The notes below the pieces were generated by a model. That model had not been told where the DNA came from and did no database searches. It saw only the letters and a list, made by a program, of their open reading frames with translations. Below, one piece after another: positions 24,301 through 32,666 of a stretch of 64,000 nucleotides of DNA. Numbering within the stretch: the stretch's first letter is position 1; each line of letters begins with the position of its first letter. The DNA is from Conus ventricosus (taxonomy: Eukaryota; Mollusca; Gastropoda; Neogastropoda; Conidae), in NCBI GenBank assembly GCA_018398815.1, contig CM031595.1, positions 134,566,668-134,630,667 of the forward strand, given 5' to 3'. The translations under genes and the position numbers were made by a program.

Positions 24301-27300
24301 TCTTGTGGTGCACTGGATCGAGGATTTCAAGACCTACACAGTGGTATGCAAATTAGCTCTATACGTGGAATATCCACCAATCGCAAGCCGGGAAAAGCGA
24401 GTATGTTGAAATTCGCAAGGCCCAGCAGTGCGATCCCATGGCGACTAACATGGCAAGTGAGTCGGAACGGCACATCGCTTCAAATGAATGAACATCCGTA
24501 TCCAGGACCTTTACGATAAGTTTCATTTATGATAATGGCAGATCGATTATTTAAGCACATCTTTTCAATAAATAATCAGTTTAGAATGACTAGATTATGG
24601 TTAGTTTTGAATTAGAAGTGATCAAGTGAAAGCATTAGGAAAAAAAAACATGTTCTACTCTTCTTGTCTTCCTATCGAAGTTGATTTAATTTTATTGGAA
24701 GTCTTATTTTACCTAAACATTAACTAAATATTATTTAAAGACTGCACACTGTCAAATCGTTATGTTTTATATGGCATATAATAAAGGTTTGGGGCATCTT
24801 TTATCAAATTATTTGACAGTATCGATTACGGACCCGCACCAACGCTGCCACATTGATAACACTGACACAGTCCAACGCAGGCAGCAGCTTCATCCTACAC
24901 CGCTACCGCAACACCTCCAGTGTTGGAAACATGTTGCAGCACATTGGATGGCCCTCTTTGGCTACTTGTCGCCGCAACGCTAGACTATCCATGTCCTACA
25001 AGGTAGTGCATGGCCAAGCCCATGTCAGCTGTCCCAGTCTCAAAGAGAAAACTCTATCAACAACCAAACTGCAGAACCAACATCATATGCAGTTCCAAAG
25101 AATACCGGGCAAGCCAGACAACAGATATACCAGCTTCTTCCCAAGGACCATCAGGACTGGAGTAAGCTCCTTTCAAAAGTTGCCCTGTCCGGCTGTCCCC
25201 CACACTTGACACCTTCAATAGGAGGGTATCAAACCTTGCCCAACTCACCTACACCACCCTCTCTCCCATGCATCCCCCCCTCCCGCCCAAAACCCTCCCC
25301 ACCCCTGCCCAGCTTTGTCGCAGAGTTGGGCCAACGAATCCTGGTGTGTTGGAGACCATTGCGGTGTCCACACTTCATTAGGTGGAGGTCTGAACATGTC
25401 CTCAAGGCTTCTCACCCCAAAATCCCCCTGAAGGCCCCACCCCAGCCCGTATGTCCTCTTTCCCCCCCAATAGCTGGGACAATCCCCCCCAGCCATACCA
25501 CAATTCCCACCACACCCTCTCTTACGGTCCAACTTCAAATTCTGTTCTCTCTTTTTCGTAGCGCTGCACACCCCGTGTATGACAATAATGATCGGTTTTC
25601 GATCGCTGGTCATCAATGGAAGAAGAAGAGAAGGAAGGGGGGGGGGGGGGGGGGACGATTTTAGTCACAAGCGACAAAACAATCTGGTCAATCTTGCGCG
25701 GCCGTGTTTGTGTGTTTTTCTTTGAAGTTAATGCACATAGTAATTGTTTATTTTTTGTTTGGTTTTGTGCAACGATTGCTATTGACCTCTGTCATTGAAT
25801 GTGTATTTTGTAATAGTATTGAAGATGAGACAGTAGTACTTGTTGAATTTTGTTCGTCTGTATGAGCCCACCACATCATTCCATTTAATTATTATTTTTT
25901 TGTTCTCTCTTTTATACAACACAAATACAAAAAGAAAACCTTTTACGAAAAAGACTGCATTAAAAAAAAATTTTAATGCTCGATTGTATGTGCGAGTGCG
26001 TATTTTAGTTTGCTTTTCTTGTTGCTATTGTTAAGGTACTTTAGCACTTTGAGCTTTCTAGTACTAATGTATGGGTGAGAAAAGAACTAAAGAAATGTTC
26101 CTTATCGTTAACATGAGTGATCATTTAGATTATTCTTCAGTAAATCTCATTCACTTCAACACTGTAAAAAGGTTATATAGCAAATGTCTATAATGTCTTG
26201 AAAACACACTCGCATGATATAGGCGCGTACACACACACACACACATTTACACACACACTGAAGCTCACAAACACCTCTCCCTCCCCTCCTTTCTTTTTTC
26301 CCTACACACTGACACAGGCACACGCATCTGAGAAGCACGCAAAAAACAATGGAAGTCAAATGCTTAAAATTTTTCTTTTTTTCCTTGTAGATGACCAGTT
26401 TTATCGCATAAAGCAGCATCTCACAGCAGAATGAAGGGGAGAAAAGTAGGACTGATCAAGCAATCAGCTGCCACCAACAAGCTGCTTCTTGAGCTGGACT
26501 GTTTGAGATGGACCTGTAAGAGGAGCTGGGATGAGATTTCCGTCTTTGTTGACAAAGTGTGTGATGAAAACATTTTTGTACATACTACACTGAAAACTGA
26601 GGTCAACCATGCAATCAGAGGTGTTGTTTCAACGTTATCCTGTGATGGTCATCTTCATTTTTAGAGACGGATGTCAGGTGTGAACTGGAAACTCGAAATG
26701 TTGGTCACTTCTTACAGAAGAAAGGAATCAAGCGACACCATCTCCTTTCACTAGATACCTCTGACCAGTCCCAGCTGTGTAAGGTGCCAGTGACAAATGG
26801 ATTGCTGATTGATCTGCTGATCTTCCAGAGAGAAGAAGGCCTGTCTCTACAAAAAGAGTGGTTCCACATGATAGGGTTAGAAATTGCAGGGCTCTGTGAC
26901 AAACAGCTCAACGCAAAACCAGCCAAAGCCAGGAAACCCTACGACAGTCTAATGAAAAGTGCCTCCAGACCCAACAGTCAACAGAAATTGAAAGACTTTC
27001 TTTCCCAACTTCCAGAGCATTTTGCAATAAAAAAAGAGCCTGGAACAAAACTTATCCCCACTAGAACCCTCTGCCTCTGCAGTACATTTGTCAGATCCAC
27101 AAGTCACAGAAGAAGAAAAGACTGATAATGGGAATGCAGCTTTTCAATTAGCCAGAAGTTCAAGAAGTTCAGCCAAACAAGCGTCCACGCAGAGAAACGA
27201 CAGATTCTTCTGAGGATGACTCTGATCTGAGGGTAGATCATCCCAACTCTGATGATGAACATAATGAAGAAGAGCAGACAGCACACAACTTTGACCAATT

Positions 27301-29862
27301 CAGCTATCAATTCACGCAGCCTGAAGCTCACTGCTGTCTACTTTGAAGATGACTTCTTCAACATTCTGAGTGAGGATCACGCCGAGGTGAACTTCATGAT
27401 CAAGGGTAGCGGTACCAATGCCCACTATCCTTTCAGCTCCTCAGTGGTGTTTGCCTCCAACCTCACCGTGGCCCCTTCTTCAACTGGAGGTCTTCTGTTG
27501 TGGACAGGTTAAACGATCTACACCAGTGATACGACGCTTTCAAACGCTTCCTGTCTGAAAATAGTGTCTGATCTTCTTCCTTCAAGAAATGTCTGTTTTA
27601 AGTGACATAGGTACATCTAAAAGGTACAACTTGTGAAGAATTTTCTTTTCAGTAAGTTCAGCTATCAGTATGCTTGCTGACATCATTTTCAAAAATGATT
27701 TTGGGTTTGAGCTCTTTACACTAGTATTAGTAGTAGATGTATTTAGACATAGACATTTAGACATAGACAATCTAAATAAGCAAAAAGTTTGTCTGTGAAG
27801 ACTTTTATAGTTTATTTAACATTTAAAAGACAAAAGAAAAGATACCATTTAGAATACAACCACCAAGTTTGAAGTGAAAATCTGTATTAATTCAGGAGTT
27901 ATGTCCATTTTTGTAATTTTGTCGATCGATCCCAATTTGCCACTGTATATGTTGGCCTTTCTAAGCATATTTACACCTCATTAGACAGAAAATTTACAGA
28001 CCCACTGAACTAAAAAAAAATTTGGCCAAGTCTATGCAAACTGGTAACTAAAAAAATATATGGAAATTACTATTTGATGTCATTCTCTAAAATCTGTAGG
28101 TCCCCAAACATGGCACCTCGTGCCGATTTCACGTTTCTGGAATTGTATGAAGTGCCATTTTTGACCACAAGCAAAAGAGGCAATCTGTTCTGGACAGCCC
28201 TGTTAATTTGTATGCTAAAGAGTATATGGTACACACTCTCCAAATGCATATCATCTTATGTCTCACATGTACAGTGTTCTTGCTGGTAGGCTTCAAAGAC
28301 GCTATGTCACACTGTTAAATGTGAACGTTCGACAAATGCAATATTAAAATGACGATATCTCAAAAACTAATAAAGATAGAGCAGTAATTTTTGTTTTAGT
28401 TTAGTTTGTTTTGCTTTAAAGGTTCCATCTAAAAAACACATACAGAAATATGCAATTTGCAATTCAAATTTTGACTGCCACTACCTACTTTAGCATCATC
28501 CGCTAGAAAACTGAAAAATGCAACCAGAACACTGAGAATGCAACTGCCCTGTTTTTTCTTCCATAAATTTTTTCACTTTAAAAATTTTTTCCCCCCCAAT
28601 TTCCAGTTGTACTTTTCAATAAAATCTATGAATTTCAATCTTCGTTTACTCTTCATTTTGAAAGCAGCTCAGTGAATATGTGTGCATATCTGTCTATGTG
28701 TGTTGTGTTAATTGCGTTGTGTAGCAAAATGAGAATGAGTCTGTCGATGTAGCATTATTATATGATCATTTCTACGTTTTCTTTCAATAGCAAGGACCTT
28801 CAGATTTTACCAAAGGACATTCAGGTTTTTCAGGGAAGGGTCCAGTGACCATCAATTTCTATACTGTACAGAATACTGTACAGCATTAAAATGTGCCTTC
28901 ATTTGCATATGTTTAAAATTTTAGAGAGTATCTCATCTCCCCCCCCCCCCCCCCCCCCCCCCCAAGTCGCTGCATCTCTCTAACTGCTTGCAACTTTTAA
29001 CACAAACAAAACTGAAAAATAGGCATCCCAGGGACTCTCCATGTGAACAGCTGTGTTTCAAACGGCAAAATCTGTGCACAAAGTACCCCCAGTTGTGCAC
29101 TATAAGAAAAACTGGAAAATGCAGTACACATGGTAACTAGCCACTATTTTTACCTGTAATTCTCTTCCACCTGTCTAGTAGGCCTGACTTTTCTGACAGC
29201 AGTAACTTTCCACTGCTTCCTGAACTTGGCAGAGGGAAACAAACAGGTTTGGTCCACATTGCGTATCAAGTCCAGAGCCTCTCTGTCAGTCCTTGATATG
29301 TGCTCCAATGTTCCTGAGACAAGGAGGACATGGCAAATACATCCAAATCAAACACTGGTAATTCATTATCAAAGACAAAACAAACTTAAGATTTTTTTTC
29401 AATTCACATACAATATTCTTTATCATTCTACGATACCTCCCAAGATTTTCTACTTTCACTTTTTATCACCATGGCCTAAGACTTCTACCTGTGACTTGCA
29501 AAATGACTTAACTACCATGGCCAGTCATTCTTTATTAACATAACTTTGGTGGAAACTGGATGCAAGACCAAATGTCACACATTCAAGTTTTGTTTACAAG
29601 ACTTTCCTTTTAAGCCCTTCTGTACCCTTGACCTTTGATCTGATCTTGGACAACAATGTTCAGAGTAAAACACTCCAGCTTGTAATTTATACAAACTGCA
29701 AATAGCAAAGTACTCTAGTCTTATGGCAAAAGATCCAGTTTTTTGTGGTTCAGCAAAGGGGCACATGAGACTGCATGAACAGATTGCATGAACCATCTCA
29801 TCTAATGATCTAGCAGTAACGATGTCTCACATAGGAAATCTGATGGTTTGCTCATGCGCGCA

Positions 29863-29943
<81 letters not shown>

Positions 29944-30145
29944 CAGGTGTGTGTCAAGTTTTAGAGTTGTCAGGAAAAAAAAATAGGTCAGTCAGTTTCC
30001 CATAACTACAACTTTTCAGATGGGTGGGTGTAACTGTATCTGCTAAATTTTCACCTGCATTTCTGGTTTTGTCCACTTTGGGTATACGAAACACCTCTGC
30101 TGGAGGAAGCGGGCAGCCATCTTTTGCATGATTCTTTCTCGCCAT
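1..30145 (-). CDS. TASOR/TASOR2/TEX15-family gene (DUF3715 pseudo-PARP), six exons seen, 3' end outside window
   Basis: Spliced minus-strand gene. Visible coding exons: 30145-30055, 29313-29154, 23749-23598, 22521-22427, 18327-18181 and 2831-1 (continuing off the edge). Each junction has AG/GT signals and the phases agree at all five (split codons GGA, AGA, GGA, then two phase-0 joins). Residues about 15-250 follow the order expected for DUF3715: FRIPKVDKTR, KFRKQWKVTAV, KKRSQMKKQRG, SLGNPCQGVYLYRYLDVAL, VLKVCLGRAK, PTPEYDAHV, YVYEYSEE and PRQCLPYALVEF. In vertebrates TASOR scaffolds the HUSH silencing complex in the nucleus and its PARP-like fold is catalytically dead; TEX15 acts in piRNA-directed silencing. 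Which paralogue this is cannot be told without a tree. The intron from 18181 to 2831 is over 15 kb because of LINE insertions. A frameshift near 2190 breaks the last exon. Confidence 0.8.
514..957 (-). repeat. Three identical 150-bp in-frame tandem repeats in the TASOR-like exon
   Basis: Units start at 514, 664 and 814 with a period of 150 bp; the third lacks the last 6 bp. By eye the copies are base-identical. On the minus strand each codes for 50 residues including LTVSGSRLPKGTPE, HTLSGNPFAPRLL and IPGLEDAECRLPNETW. Because 150 is a multiple of 3 the reading frame survives each duplication. Confidence 0.9.
2190..2831 (-). CDS. TASOR-like gene, exon 6, first part (residues 216 to about 428)
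   Basis: Acceptor gttcctttcag sits directly before ATG at 2831, so that Met is an internal residue after a phase-0 intron, not the start. The exon opens with the end of the pseudo-PARP domain (YVYEYSEE, PRQCLPYALVEF) and then becomes polar and acidic, with no fold I recognise. The frame stays open only as far as about 2190; below that it reads into unrelated residues and stops at 2076, while the adjacent minus-strand frame takes over. The overlap of the two frames around 2185-2202 marks the frameshift. Confidence 0.75.
2832..3216 (-). other. Start of 15-kb intron, unique sequence
   Basis: AT-rich intronic sequence next to the acceptor of exon 6. No coding or repeat signal was seen. Confidence 0.5.
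3217..4090. other. Blended segment: LINE 3' end mixed with host intron sequence
   Basis: 3217-3310 is a diverged copy of 9113-9230 (shared start aagcaaacctataaaaag). From about 3346 to 4090 the sequence alternates, sometimes within a few bases, between matches to the family A LINE 3' end (compare 52080-52900) and matches to host intron 9240-10042, for example gttttgaaagttttc and ggtttaaactac followed by LINE-like aatctgagaaggagc. Two unrelated sequences cannot recombine at this scale, so this looks like a consensus made from reads with and without the insertion. The poly-A at 3307-3346 belongs to the LINE 3' region. Confidence 0.6.
4127..4685 (-). pseudogene. Family A LINE copy 1, ORF2 C-terminal region before RNase H
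   Basis: 4685-4320 reads LYRALVRSKLDYGCAVYGSA and LDPIHHQGLRLCLGAFRTTP; 4375-4127 reads SDFSKFPDQPPWTFFTPE. The same stretches precede the RNase H domain in the better copy at 53499-52525, so the order is clear even though this copy is frameshifted. Confidence 0.7.
4890..5771 (-). pseudogene. Family A LINE copy 1, ORF2 reverse transcriptase
   Basis: Fragments 5771-5391, 5467-5075 and 5141-4890. Motifs in order: PGIDDIHYQLLKHL, FPPSWRKALIIPIPKPGKD, NYRSIALTSCVCKLMEKM, EQCGFRKHRSTVDHLI, FFDLEKAYDTTWKSG, GVPQGSILSPALFSIKINN and FVDDFAVY. FVDD replaces the more common F/YADD. Three frameshifts separate the parts. Confidence 0.8.
6008..7041 (-). pseudogene. Family A LINE copy 1, ORF2 endonuclease domain
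   Basis: Fragments at 7041-6805, 6947-6678 and 6586-6008. They hold FQLEELQLLCQSLKPS, LQETQIQSRRP (the ETQ metal-binding region of apurinic-type endonucleases) and YEWSVHDDLHGSDHFPVLL, where SDH is the C-terminal catalytic signature. The segments sit in different frames, so the enzyme is dead in this copy. Confidence 0.75.
7298..8009 (-). pseudogene. Family A LINE copy 1, ORF1 (gag-like, CCHC knuckles)
   Basis: Two overlapping frames (8009-7698 and 7813-7298) joined by a frameshift near 7800. The second contains CFRCQRFGHVRDRC, CGICCKATHDGPCH and CANCGGDHPSSSRNCP, the run of CCHC zinc knuckles typical of ORF1p in Jockey- and I-superfamily LINEs, where it binds element RNA. The first part, with ASQGVTEVRRVTVRKG, is the likely RRM-like region before the knuckles. 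Confidence 0.75.
9112..11059 (-). other. Host intron between the two LINEs
   Basis: Intron of the TASOR-like gene. 9113-10042 is the clean version of the host sequence blended into 3217-4090. 10758-10880 is a GT-rich microsatellite stretch. No minus-strand exon with fitting phase was found; a weak plus-strand open frame at 10104 is listed separately. Confidence 0.5.
10104..10246 (+). CDS. Weak candidate first exon, unknown product
   Basis: ATG at 10104 in the context ttgaaATGGCGG opens 47 codons beginning MAELQESSSNHAVPANLN. The N-terminal half looks like a typical translation start, the second half like run-on intron. No good splice donor is visible after it. Unrecognised; it may be chance or the start of a nested or divergent gene. 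Confidence 0.2.
11060..11071. repeat. Target-site duplication, left, of LINE copy 2
   Basis: AAAGAGGCAGTA, repeated exactly at 17241-17252. Confidence 0.85.
11072..17240 (-). mobile_element. Family A LINE copy 2, full length (6.17 kb) with 12-bp target duplication
   Basis: Flanked by AAAGAGGCAGTA at 11060-11071 and 17241-17252. The 3' end at 11072 carries GATAAGATAATGTTGCTTAT (top strand), the 5' end at 17240 the same CCCTCCGGGGG start as copy 1. Fragments of the zinc knuckles, endonuclease, reverse transcriptase and C-terminal region can be followed in the same order as copy 1. The ends (11072-11500, 16500-17240) align cleanly with other copies, but 11500-16500 is full of stretched homopolymers and small indels, so no frame is open for long. 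This looks like poor consensus more than mutation. Confidence 0.85.
17241..17252. repeat. Target-site duplication, right, of LINE copy 2
   Basis: AAAGAGGCAGTA, the match of 11060-11071. Confidence 0.85.
17245..17418 (+). repeat. Copy of host segment 9552-9712
   Basis: gaggcagt..gctgtt, cacattcaac.gttattttct and tcatttc.atacactatcttttgta recur in order at 9552-9712 with moderate divergence. Either a dispersed repeat or a small segmental duplication. Confidence 0.55.
17590..17800 (-). repeat. Dispersed repeat related to part of the SINE-like element at 40.4-41.2 kb
   Basis: On the minus strand, ttggcaagttcattgggatcg and cgctcatgctggctccatta align with ggcgagtccatggggctg and cactcacgccggctccacaa at 40810-40895. 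Diverged, so an old copy. It lies in the intron between 18181 and 2831. Confidence 0.5.
18181..18327 (-). CDS. TASOR-like gene, exon 5 (residues 167-215)
   Basis: Acceptor tttgctgacag before 18327 and donor gtacat after 18181. Exactly 49 codons in phase 0: VCLGRAKSFPATRSS, then EPTPEYDAHVCSKAPQTDE, ending SSKAQ. The family has a beta strand ending in GK/GR-x-K, then a loop and PTP-x-(F/Y)-D-x-H. The next coding exon begins MYVYEYSEEE at 2831, the YVYEY strand of the domain, so the intron is about 15.3 kb. Confidence 0.8.
18490..18630 (+). repeat. Two-copy tandem repeat of about 70 bp in intron
   Basis: ataagctctggacacatcct...catcccgctcaccattt is followed by ataagctctagcaacatttt...catcctgctcaccattt. 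The copies differ at about one base in six. Confidence 0.6.
19689..20208 (-). pseudogene. piggyBac transposase N-terminal remnant
   Basis: From the ATG at 20208 the frame reads MADQVTMQLAEF, a stop, then SDIDEESVFAGYTLEEDL, an acidic N-terminus typical of piggyBac transposases. After a second stop it gives PPKKKIRKTKLARD and FDSQETGSVSG, ending near SEEFWQTF, the site of the family's P-L-(D/S)-F-F-x-x-F-F helix. The DDD catalytic core is absent. Confidence 0.6.
20398..20465. repeat. Subterminal GGTCGATC repeats of the piggyBac element
   Basis: gcggtcgatctcggtcgatc and gcggtcgatcttggtcgatc occur about 48 bp apart, giving four GGTCGATC motifs just inside the right end. Subterminal repeats are known to bind transposase in piggyBac elements. 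Confidence 0.55.
20555..21440 (+). mobile_element. Second piggyBac-type element, 5' part only
   Basis: Begins TTAACCCTCTTGC at 20555, a piggyBac-like end, 77 bp from the first element and with different interior. The transposase starts at 20835 and is broken after 36 codons. No right end with GGGTTAA was found, so this copy seems 3'-truncated near 21440. Confidence 0.65.
20835..21432 (+). pseudogene. piggyBac transposase, N-terminal half with frameshift and stop
   Basis: ATG at 20835 (MASASASTDGDFLDYTKEEL) runs to a stop at 20944. The next frame gives ESDEDDDAPLFAF, FEEETGPNHDLPDKATPLDY, DQTNLYARQQMAKRG, FWQDTTPAEMRAYV and MMGIKRLPRLWCYWSTDLRF, then a stop and ISGVMSKTRFLHAANM. These are the ordered signature motifs of the DDE_Tnp_1_7 (piggyBac) N-terminal region. 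The three catalytic aspartates lie beyond the break and are missing. Confidence 0.8.
21440..22426 (-). other. Intron, TASOR-like gene
   Basis: No coding signal. GTGACA/TGTGACA words are unusually common between 21440 and 21900. Flanks of exon 4 look unique. Confidence 0.45.
22427..22521 (-). CDS. TASOR-like gene, exon 4 (residues 135-166)
   Basis: Acceptor ctattacag before 22521 and donor gtaaga after 22427. Two bases and 31 codons read NPCQGVYLYRYLDVALLSQ...AYVFVLK. NP-x-x-GVYL-(F/Y)-R-(H/Y)-x-DVAL is the most recognisable signature of the TASOR/TEX15 pseudo-PARP domain, and it occupies the position of the NAD-binding loop in true PARPs. The Leu-rich end continues into VCLGRAK in the next exon. 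Confidence 0.85.
22522..23597 (-). other. Intron, TASOR-like gene, no repeat recognised
   Basis: AT-rich single-copy-looking sequence between exons 4 and 3; nothing further seen. Confidence 0.45.
23598..23749 (-). CDS. TASOR-like gene, exon 3 (residues 84-135)
   Basis: Acceptor tatttccag before 23749 and donor gtaagc after 23598. One base, 50 codons and one base: KKRSQMKKQRGTG, then EVLGFFICKDKNQARKIARY, then AKNRSL. The following split codon gives Gly, so the family hallmark SLGNP is rebuilt only when this exon is joined to 22521-22427, which is strong support for the splice. The KR-rich start corresponds to the family's conserved EKR helix. Confidence 0.8.
23935..24020. repeat. GGGGTC-GGGGC palindrome-rich repeat piece
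   Basis: gggtctgggagccgagcccc, then ggggtcaaggggcaacgccc, then ggggtcagggggcagcaccc: three related short units able to fold on themselves. Such GGGTCTGGGGGC-GCAGCCCC units are widespread in eukaryotic repeat DNA. Confidence 0.5.
24044..24111. repeat. Perfect 24-bp inverted repeat with 20-bp loop
   Basis: Left arm 24044-24067 starts ccagattttccaacgtattc; right arm 24088-24111 is its exact reverse complement, starting gctggaatacgttggaaaat. Loop 24068-24087. It directly follows the GGGGTC units, so the whole may be a terminal structure of an unrecognised element. Confidence 0.8.
24830..25560 (+). mobile_element. CR1/L2-like LINE 3' fragment (family B relative)
   Basis: Codes for the end of an ORF2: HRYRNTSSVGNMLQHIGWPS, ATCRRNARLSMSYKVVHG and YTSFFPRTIRTG, aligning with RYHNTSSVSDMMTLLEWPS and FFPRTVVDWNSLP of family B. 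It is followed by a C-rich 3' untranslated stretch (25250-25520), as in family B. 5'-truncated. Confidence 0.7.
26395..27512 (+). pseudogene. Broken coding sequence of unknown identity
   Basis: A run of codon-like sequence on the plus strand in shifting frames: 26431-26664 (MKGRKVGLIKQSAATNKLLL), 26784-27125 (LLIDLLIFQREEGLSLQ, then KLKDFLSQLPEHFAIKK) and 27252-27512, with an acidic stretch TDSSEDDSDLRVDHPNSDDE in a third frame near 27210. It follows a possible acceptor (ttccttgtag) at 26393. No intron is needed to connect the pieces, so it may be a processed copy or part of a DNA transposon. I do not recognise the family. It lies antisense within an intron of the TASOR-like gene. Confidence 0.4.
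27540..29153 (-). other. Intron, with poly-C run
   Basis: AT-rich, non-coding. A run of about 25 C at 28938-28963 and a short duplicated tagacatagacat block near 27740-27770. Confidence 0.45.
29154..29313 (-). CDS. TASOR-like gene, exon 2 of coding part (residues 31-84)
   Basis: Acceptor tgtctcag before 29313 and donor gtaaaa at 29153-29148. The 160 nt are two bases, 52 full codons and two bases, matching the phases of both neighbours. It reads TLEHISRTDREALDLI then CLFPSAKFRKQWKVTAV and ends RPTRQVEENY. This is the start of DUF3715, where the family has a serine/phenylalanine-rich segment followed by a basic helix. An earlier possible donor (CAG/gtggaa) would break the phase, so the later one was chosen. 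Confidence 0.75.
29866..29945. repeat. (GT)n microsatellite
   Basis: About 80 bp of GT in the intron between the first two coding exons. Confidence 0.95.
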
Positions 30146-30153
30146 GTTCAGTT
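30055..30153 (-). CDS. TASOR-like gene, first coding exon (residues 1-30)
   Basis: Acceptor at 30154-30155 (tttatttcag) is followed by an 8-nt 5' leader and ATG at 30145-30143 in the context gaacATGGCG. Thirty codons begin MARKNHAKDG and include FRIPKVDKTR. The exon ends AAT GCA G with donor gtgaaa, leaving one base that completes a Gly codon with the next exon. Because there is an acceptor just upstream of the ATG, at least one untranslated exon must lie further right; I could not place it. The FRIP-type motif before the pseudo-PARP fold is consistent with TASOR proteins. Confidence 0.75.
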
Positions 30154-31160
30154 CTGAAATAAACACAAGAAGAAGCACAAGAAATAAAAAGAAAGCTCAC
30201 ACAAACTATTAGTAGTGATTTACTGACTAAAAATACTCTGATGACAAGATAAACTACAGCAACAAAACCATTCTGAATTGGTCTGGTAGTAAGCAGACTT
30301 CCATACAGTTGATTAAGATGGTCTCTCAACCTCAGAGAAATTACTTTTCACTTTCTTGTCATTTTCAAAGTACTTACGCAACATCAATCATGATACTTAT
30401 TTCAATTACCTACTAGGTGAACACCATCAACAACCACATGGTCATCTGTCATGTACCTGCTGATTTTGTCACAGTGAACATAACAGTGCCCATGAAAAAA
30501 GCAGCATTCAGTTAGAGCACTGGTGGGTGCGACAAGTCTTTATTTTTTCAACAGATAGGCATTTAAAACACATCCCTTTCTAGTTTCTTTTAATGCAGTT
30601 CAAGTCTAATATCTCTTGTTCACCGATTGGGCTACAAGGATGCCCTCTCTACTCTTCAATTTCTTCAAAAGTTGCCAATTCTGAAACTTCCAACCTTAGT
30701 AATTACTTCTTTTTGTTTTCTCTTTTTGCGTGTCATATGACTGTAAAGCAAGTCATGCAATTTGACCTCGTGCAGCCATGGTCATGTGTTCCTTTTCTTT
30801 TCCAGACAAGTGATCCATAAGTTGATATTCGTTTTTTTCATTGACAATTGTATAAGTATTCATCATCATCATCATCATAATTGATATGTTAGTCATGCTA
30901 CACTGTTGTTTTATGTTTACGTTGTTCCTCCAGGTCCTTGCTGCAGCAGAAAATGTCAACCCAGTATAAAACATCACATGGTGACATTCTGTGCCCATCC
31001 TGTGGCACAAATGTCACCCATGTACAGAGTGTGACCTCTGTACAATTTCATGCTAATACAGAAAAAGTCGTCAATAATACTCTGACTCAACCCTGACCTA
31101 GTACTGGTGGCGGTTGTCAATGCACAGGGTTCGTCAGTTTCATTAGTTACAGAATAACAA
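30154..31160. other. Upstream flank of the first coding exon
   Basis: Expected to hold a 5' untranslated exon of the TASOR-like gene, because an acceptor precedes the ATG. I could not identify it. A short (ATC/CAT)n tract lies near 30860. Confidence 0.35.
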
Positions 31161-31162
31161 AT

Positions 31163-31416
31163 ATGAAGATAGAGAGAGAGAAGGGAGAGACCAGAGAGAC
31201 AGGGTGGAAAGGGCAGGGGAGAGAGGGAGGGAGAGGGTCAGAGAGGGACAGAGAAAGACGGGTGTGGGTGGGAGTGGAGAGGTTGGGGGGAGGGGGAGGG
31301 GGGGGGGAGATCAAGAGACAGCAAATTAAAACAGTGACTGAAACATCACAATCACAAAAAGTGAAAAACAAAACAAAAAAAAACCCTGAACAGAAAGAGA
31401 GATGAGAAAGAATCAA

Positions 31417-31450
<34 letters not shown>
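31163..31450. repeat. Long purine tract ending in about 33 G
   Basis: Almost pure A/G on the plus strand from 31163 to 31320 and again from 31375, ending in a G homopolymer at 31420-31450. Candidate triplex or G-quadruplex DNA; the homopolymer length is unreliable. Confidence 0.85.
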
Positions 31451-31452
<2 letters not shown>

Positions 31453-32292
31453 CATAAAAAAAAAAGGGAATTAAAGCACAAGAGCGAGAGAATGACAATC
31501 AGATGGTACCTCTGAAAATATAAAGCATACATATGCTTGTATAAGTATTCTTGTCATGGCATTTCTTGATTAAGGATCACCCCTTTGCTTTGTGCTTAAA
31601 TCGTTTACTTTTCTCCACTTCACTTACACACATATTTAAAGAAATACTTTCTAACTCTTTGTCATTTCTGTTGTACAATGCTTGTTATTTGAAGGGAAGT
31701 ACGACTATTAAGTGATTTAGATTTACCTTGTTTCTGTTGTTTTTTCTGTCTAATTTTACATGCTACGACTTCAGTGGCATTACCCCAATCATTCAAGTTC
31801 CTATCCAAAGCCTCATCTCAGCTTGTTCTTCAGCAATTGACAAGGTGTAGTCACTGTCAAGTTATCATGAGGCAACCCAACAGCGGAGAAACTGCTGATT
31901 TGGAATATGAACTTACAACTGTGATAAGGCAGCAAATTTTTTTCTTTTTTTTTTGGCTTCTGGTCACAAACTGAACCGAAATTTTGTACCAATCCTCAAA
32001 TGGGGGGAAAAATGTGCACAAAAATAATTCACTCTGGGATGTCCTGATACTGCTGATGACAGAAGTATTCAATATACAAATTCTTTCAATTGAAAGCACT
32101 CATTCTGATCAGAATAGCAACCAGACACTACACATTTGCTAATGGAAAGGGCTGTGCTGCACTGAATTGCAAAACAATACATCATGCAGAAATATGGGTG
32201 CAGTCCAGTGCTTCCTGCGACTTCTTTTGACATTTTTTTGTTTACGGTAGTTTCCCTTTTCAGAGTTAATATTTCATGATGTCATTTCACAG

Positions 32293-32390
32293 TTAAGATA
32301 AGATAAGATAATGTTGCTTATGCCCAGCCGACCGCAGAGGGCCACATCAGGGCTGTCCCAGCGTTAAATCAACTCACAGTATTTATAAAA

Positions 32391-32423
<33 letters not shown>

Positions 32424-32505
32424 CTTTCACACATTCATTAAATGACATCGATCTACAACGAACCAAATTTGTTAAAAATCTTCTTCCGTAAAATCTCAAA
32501 TCAGA
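32293..32505 (-). mobile_element. Family A LINE, 3' end fragment
   Basis: Starts gataagataagataatgttg and matches the 3' ends at 11072 and 51967 through the A-run to aaaatctcaaatcagat. About 210 bp; heavily 5'-truncated. Confidence 0.8.
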
Positions 32506-32546
32506 TACATGCCAATTGCCAAAACAACTACACACTGGCATTTCCA

Positions 32547-32666
32547 ATCTTCTTCTTCTTCCAGTAATAGAGCGGGCCGTTTTGGCGTAGTAGGCTCTGC
32601 ACTGTGGTGTTGTTTTGCGGGTGTCCCAGCTTGGTTGGTTTAAAATGAACTGATTTTAAAACTATG
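32547..32666 (-). mobile_element. Family E LINE 3' fragment, part 1 (split by LTR element)
   Basis: cttcttcttcttcc followed by the reverse complement of 61800-61905. Continues after the LTR element at 36526. Ends in the GAA-type tail. Confidence 0.7.
32662..32666. repeat. 5-bp target duplication of LTR element, left
   Basis: CTATG, repeated at 36526-36530. The uninterrupted form, actatgtacatggg, is present on the other strand near 61780. Confidence 0.85.

Noticed and set aside
31147..31455. Proline-rich frame on the minus strand
   Set aside because: Translation of the purine tract and G homopolymer.
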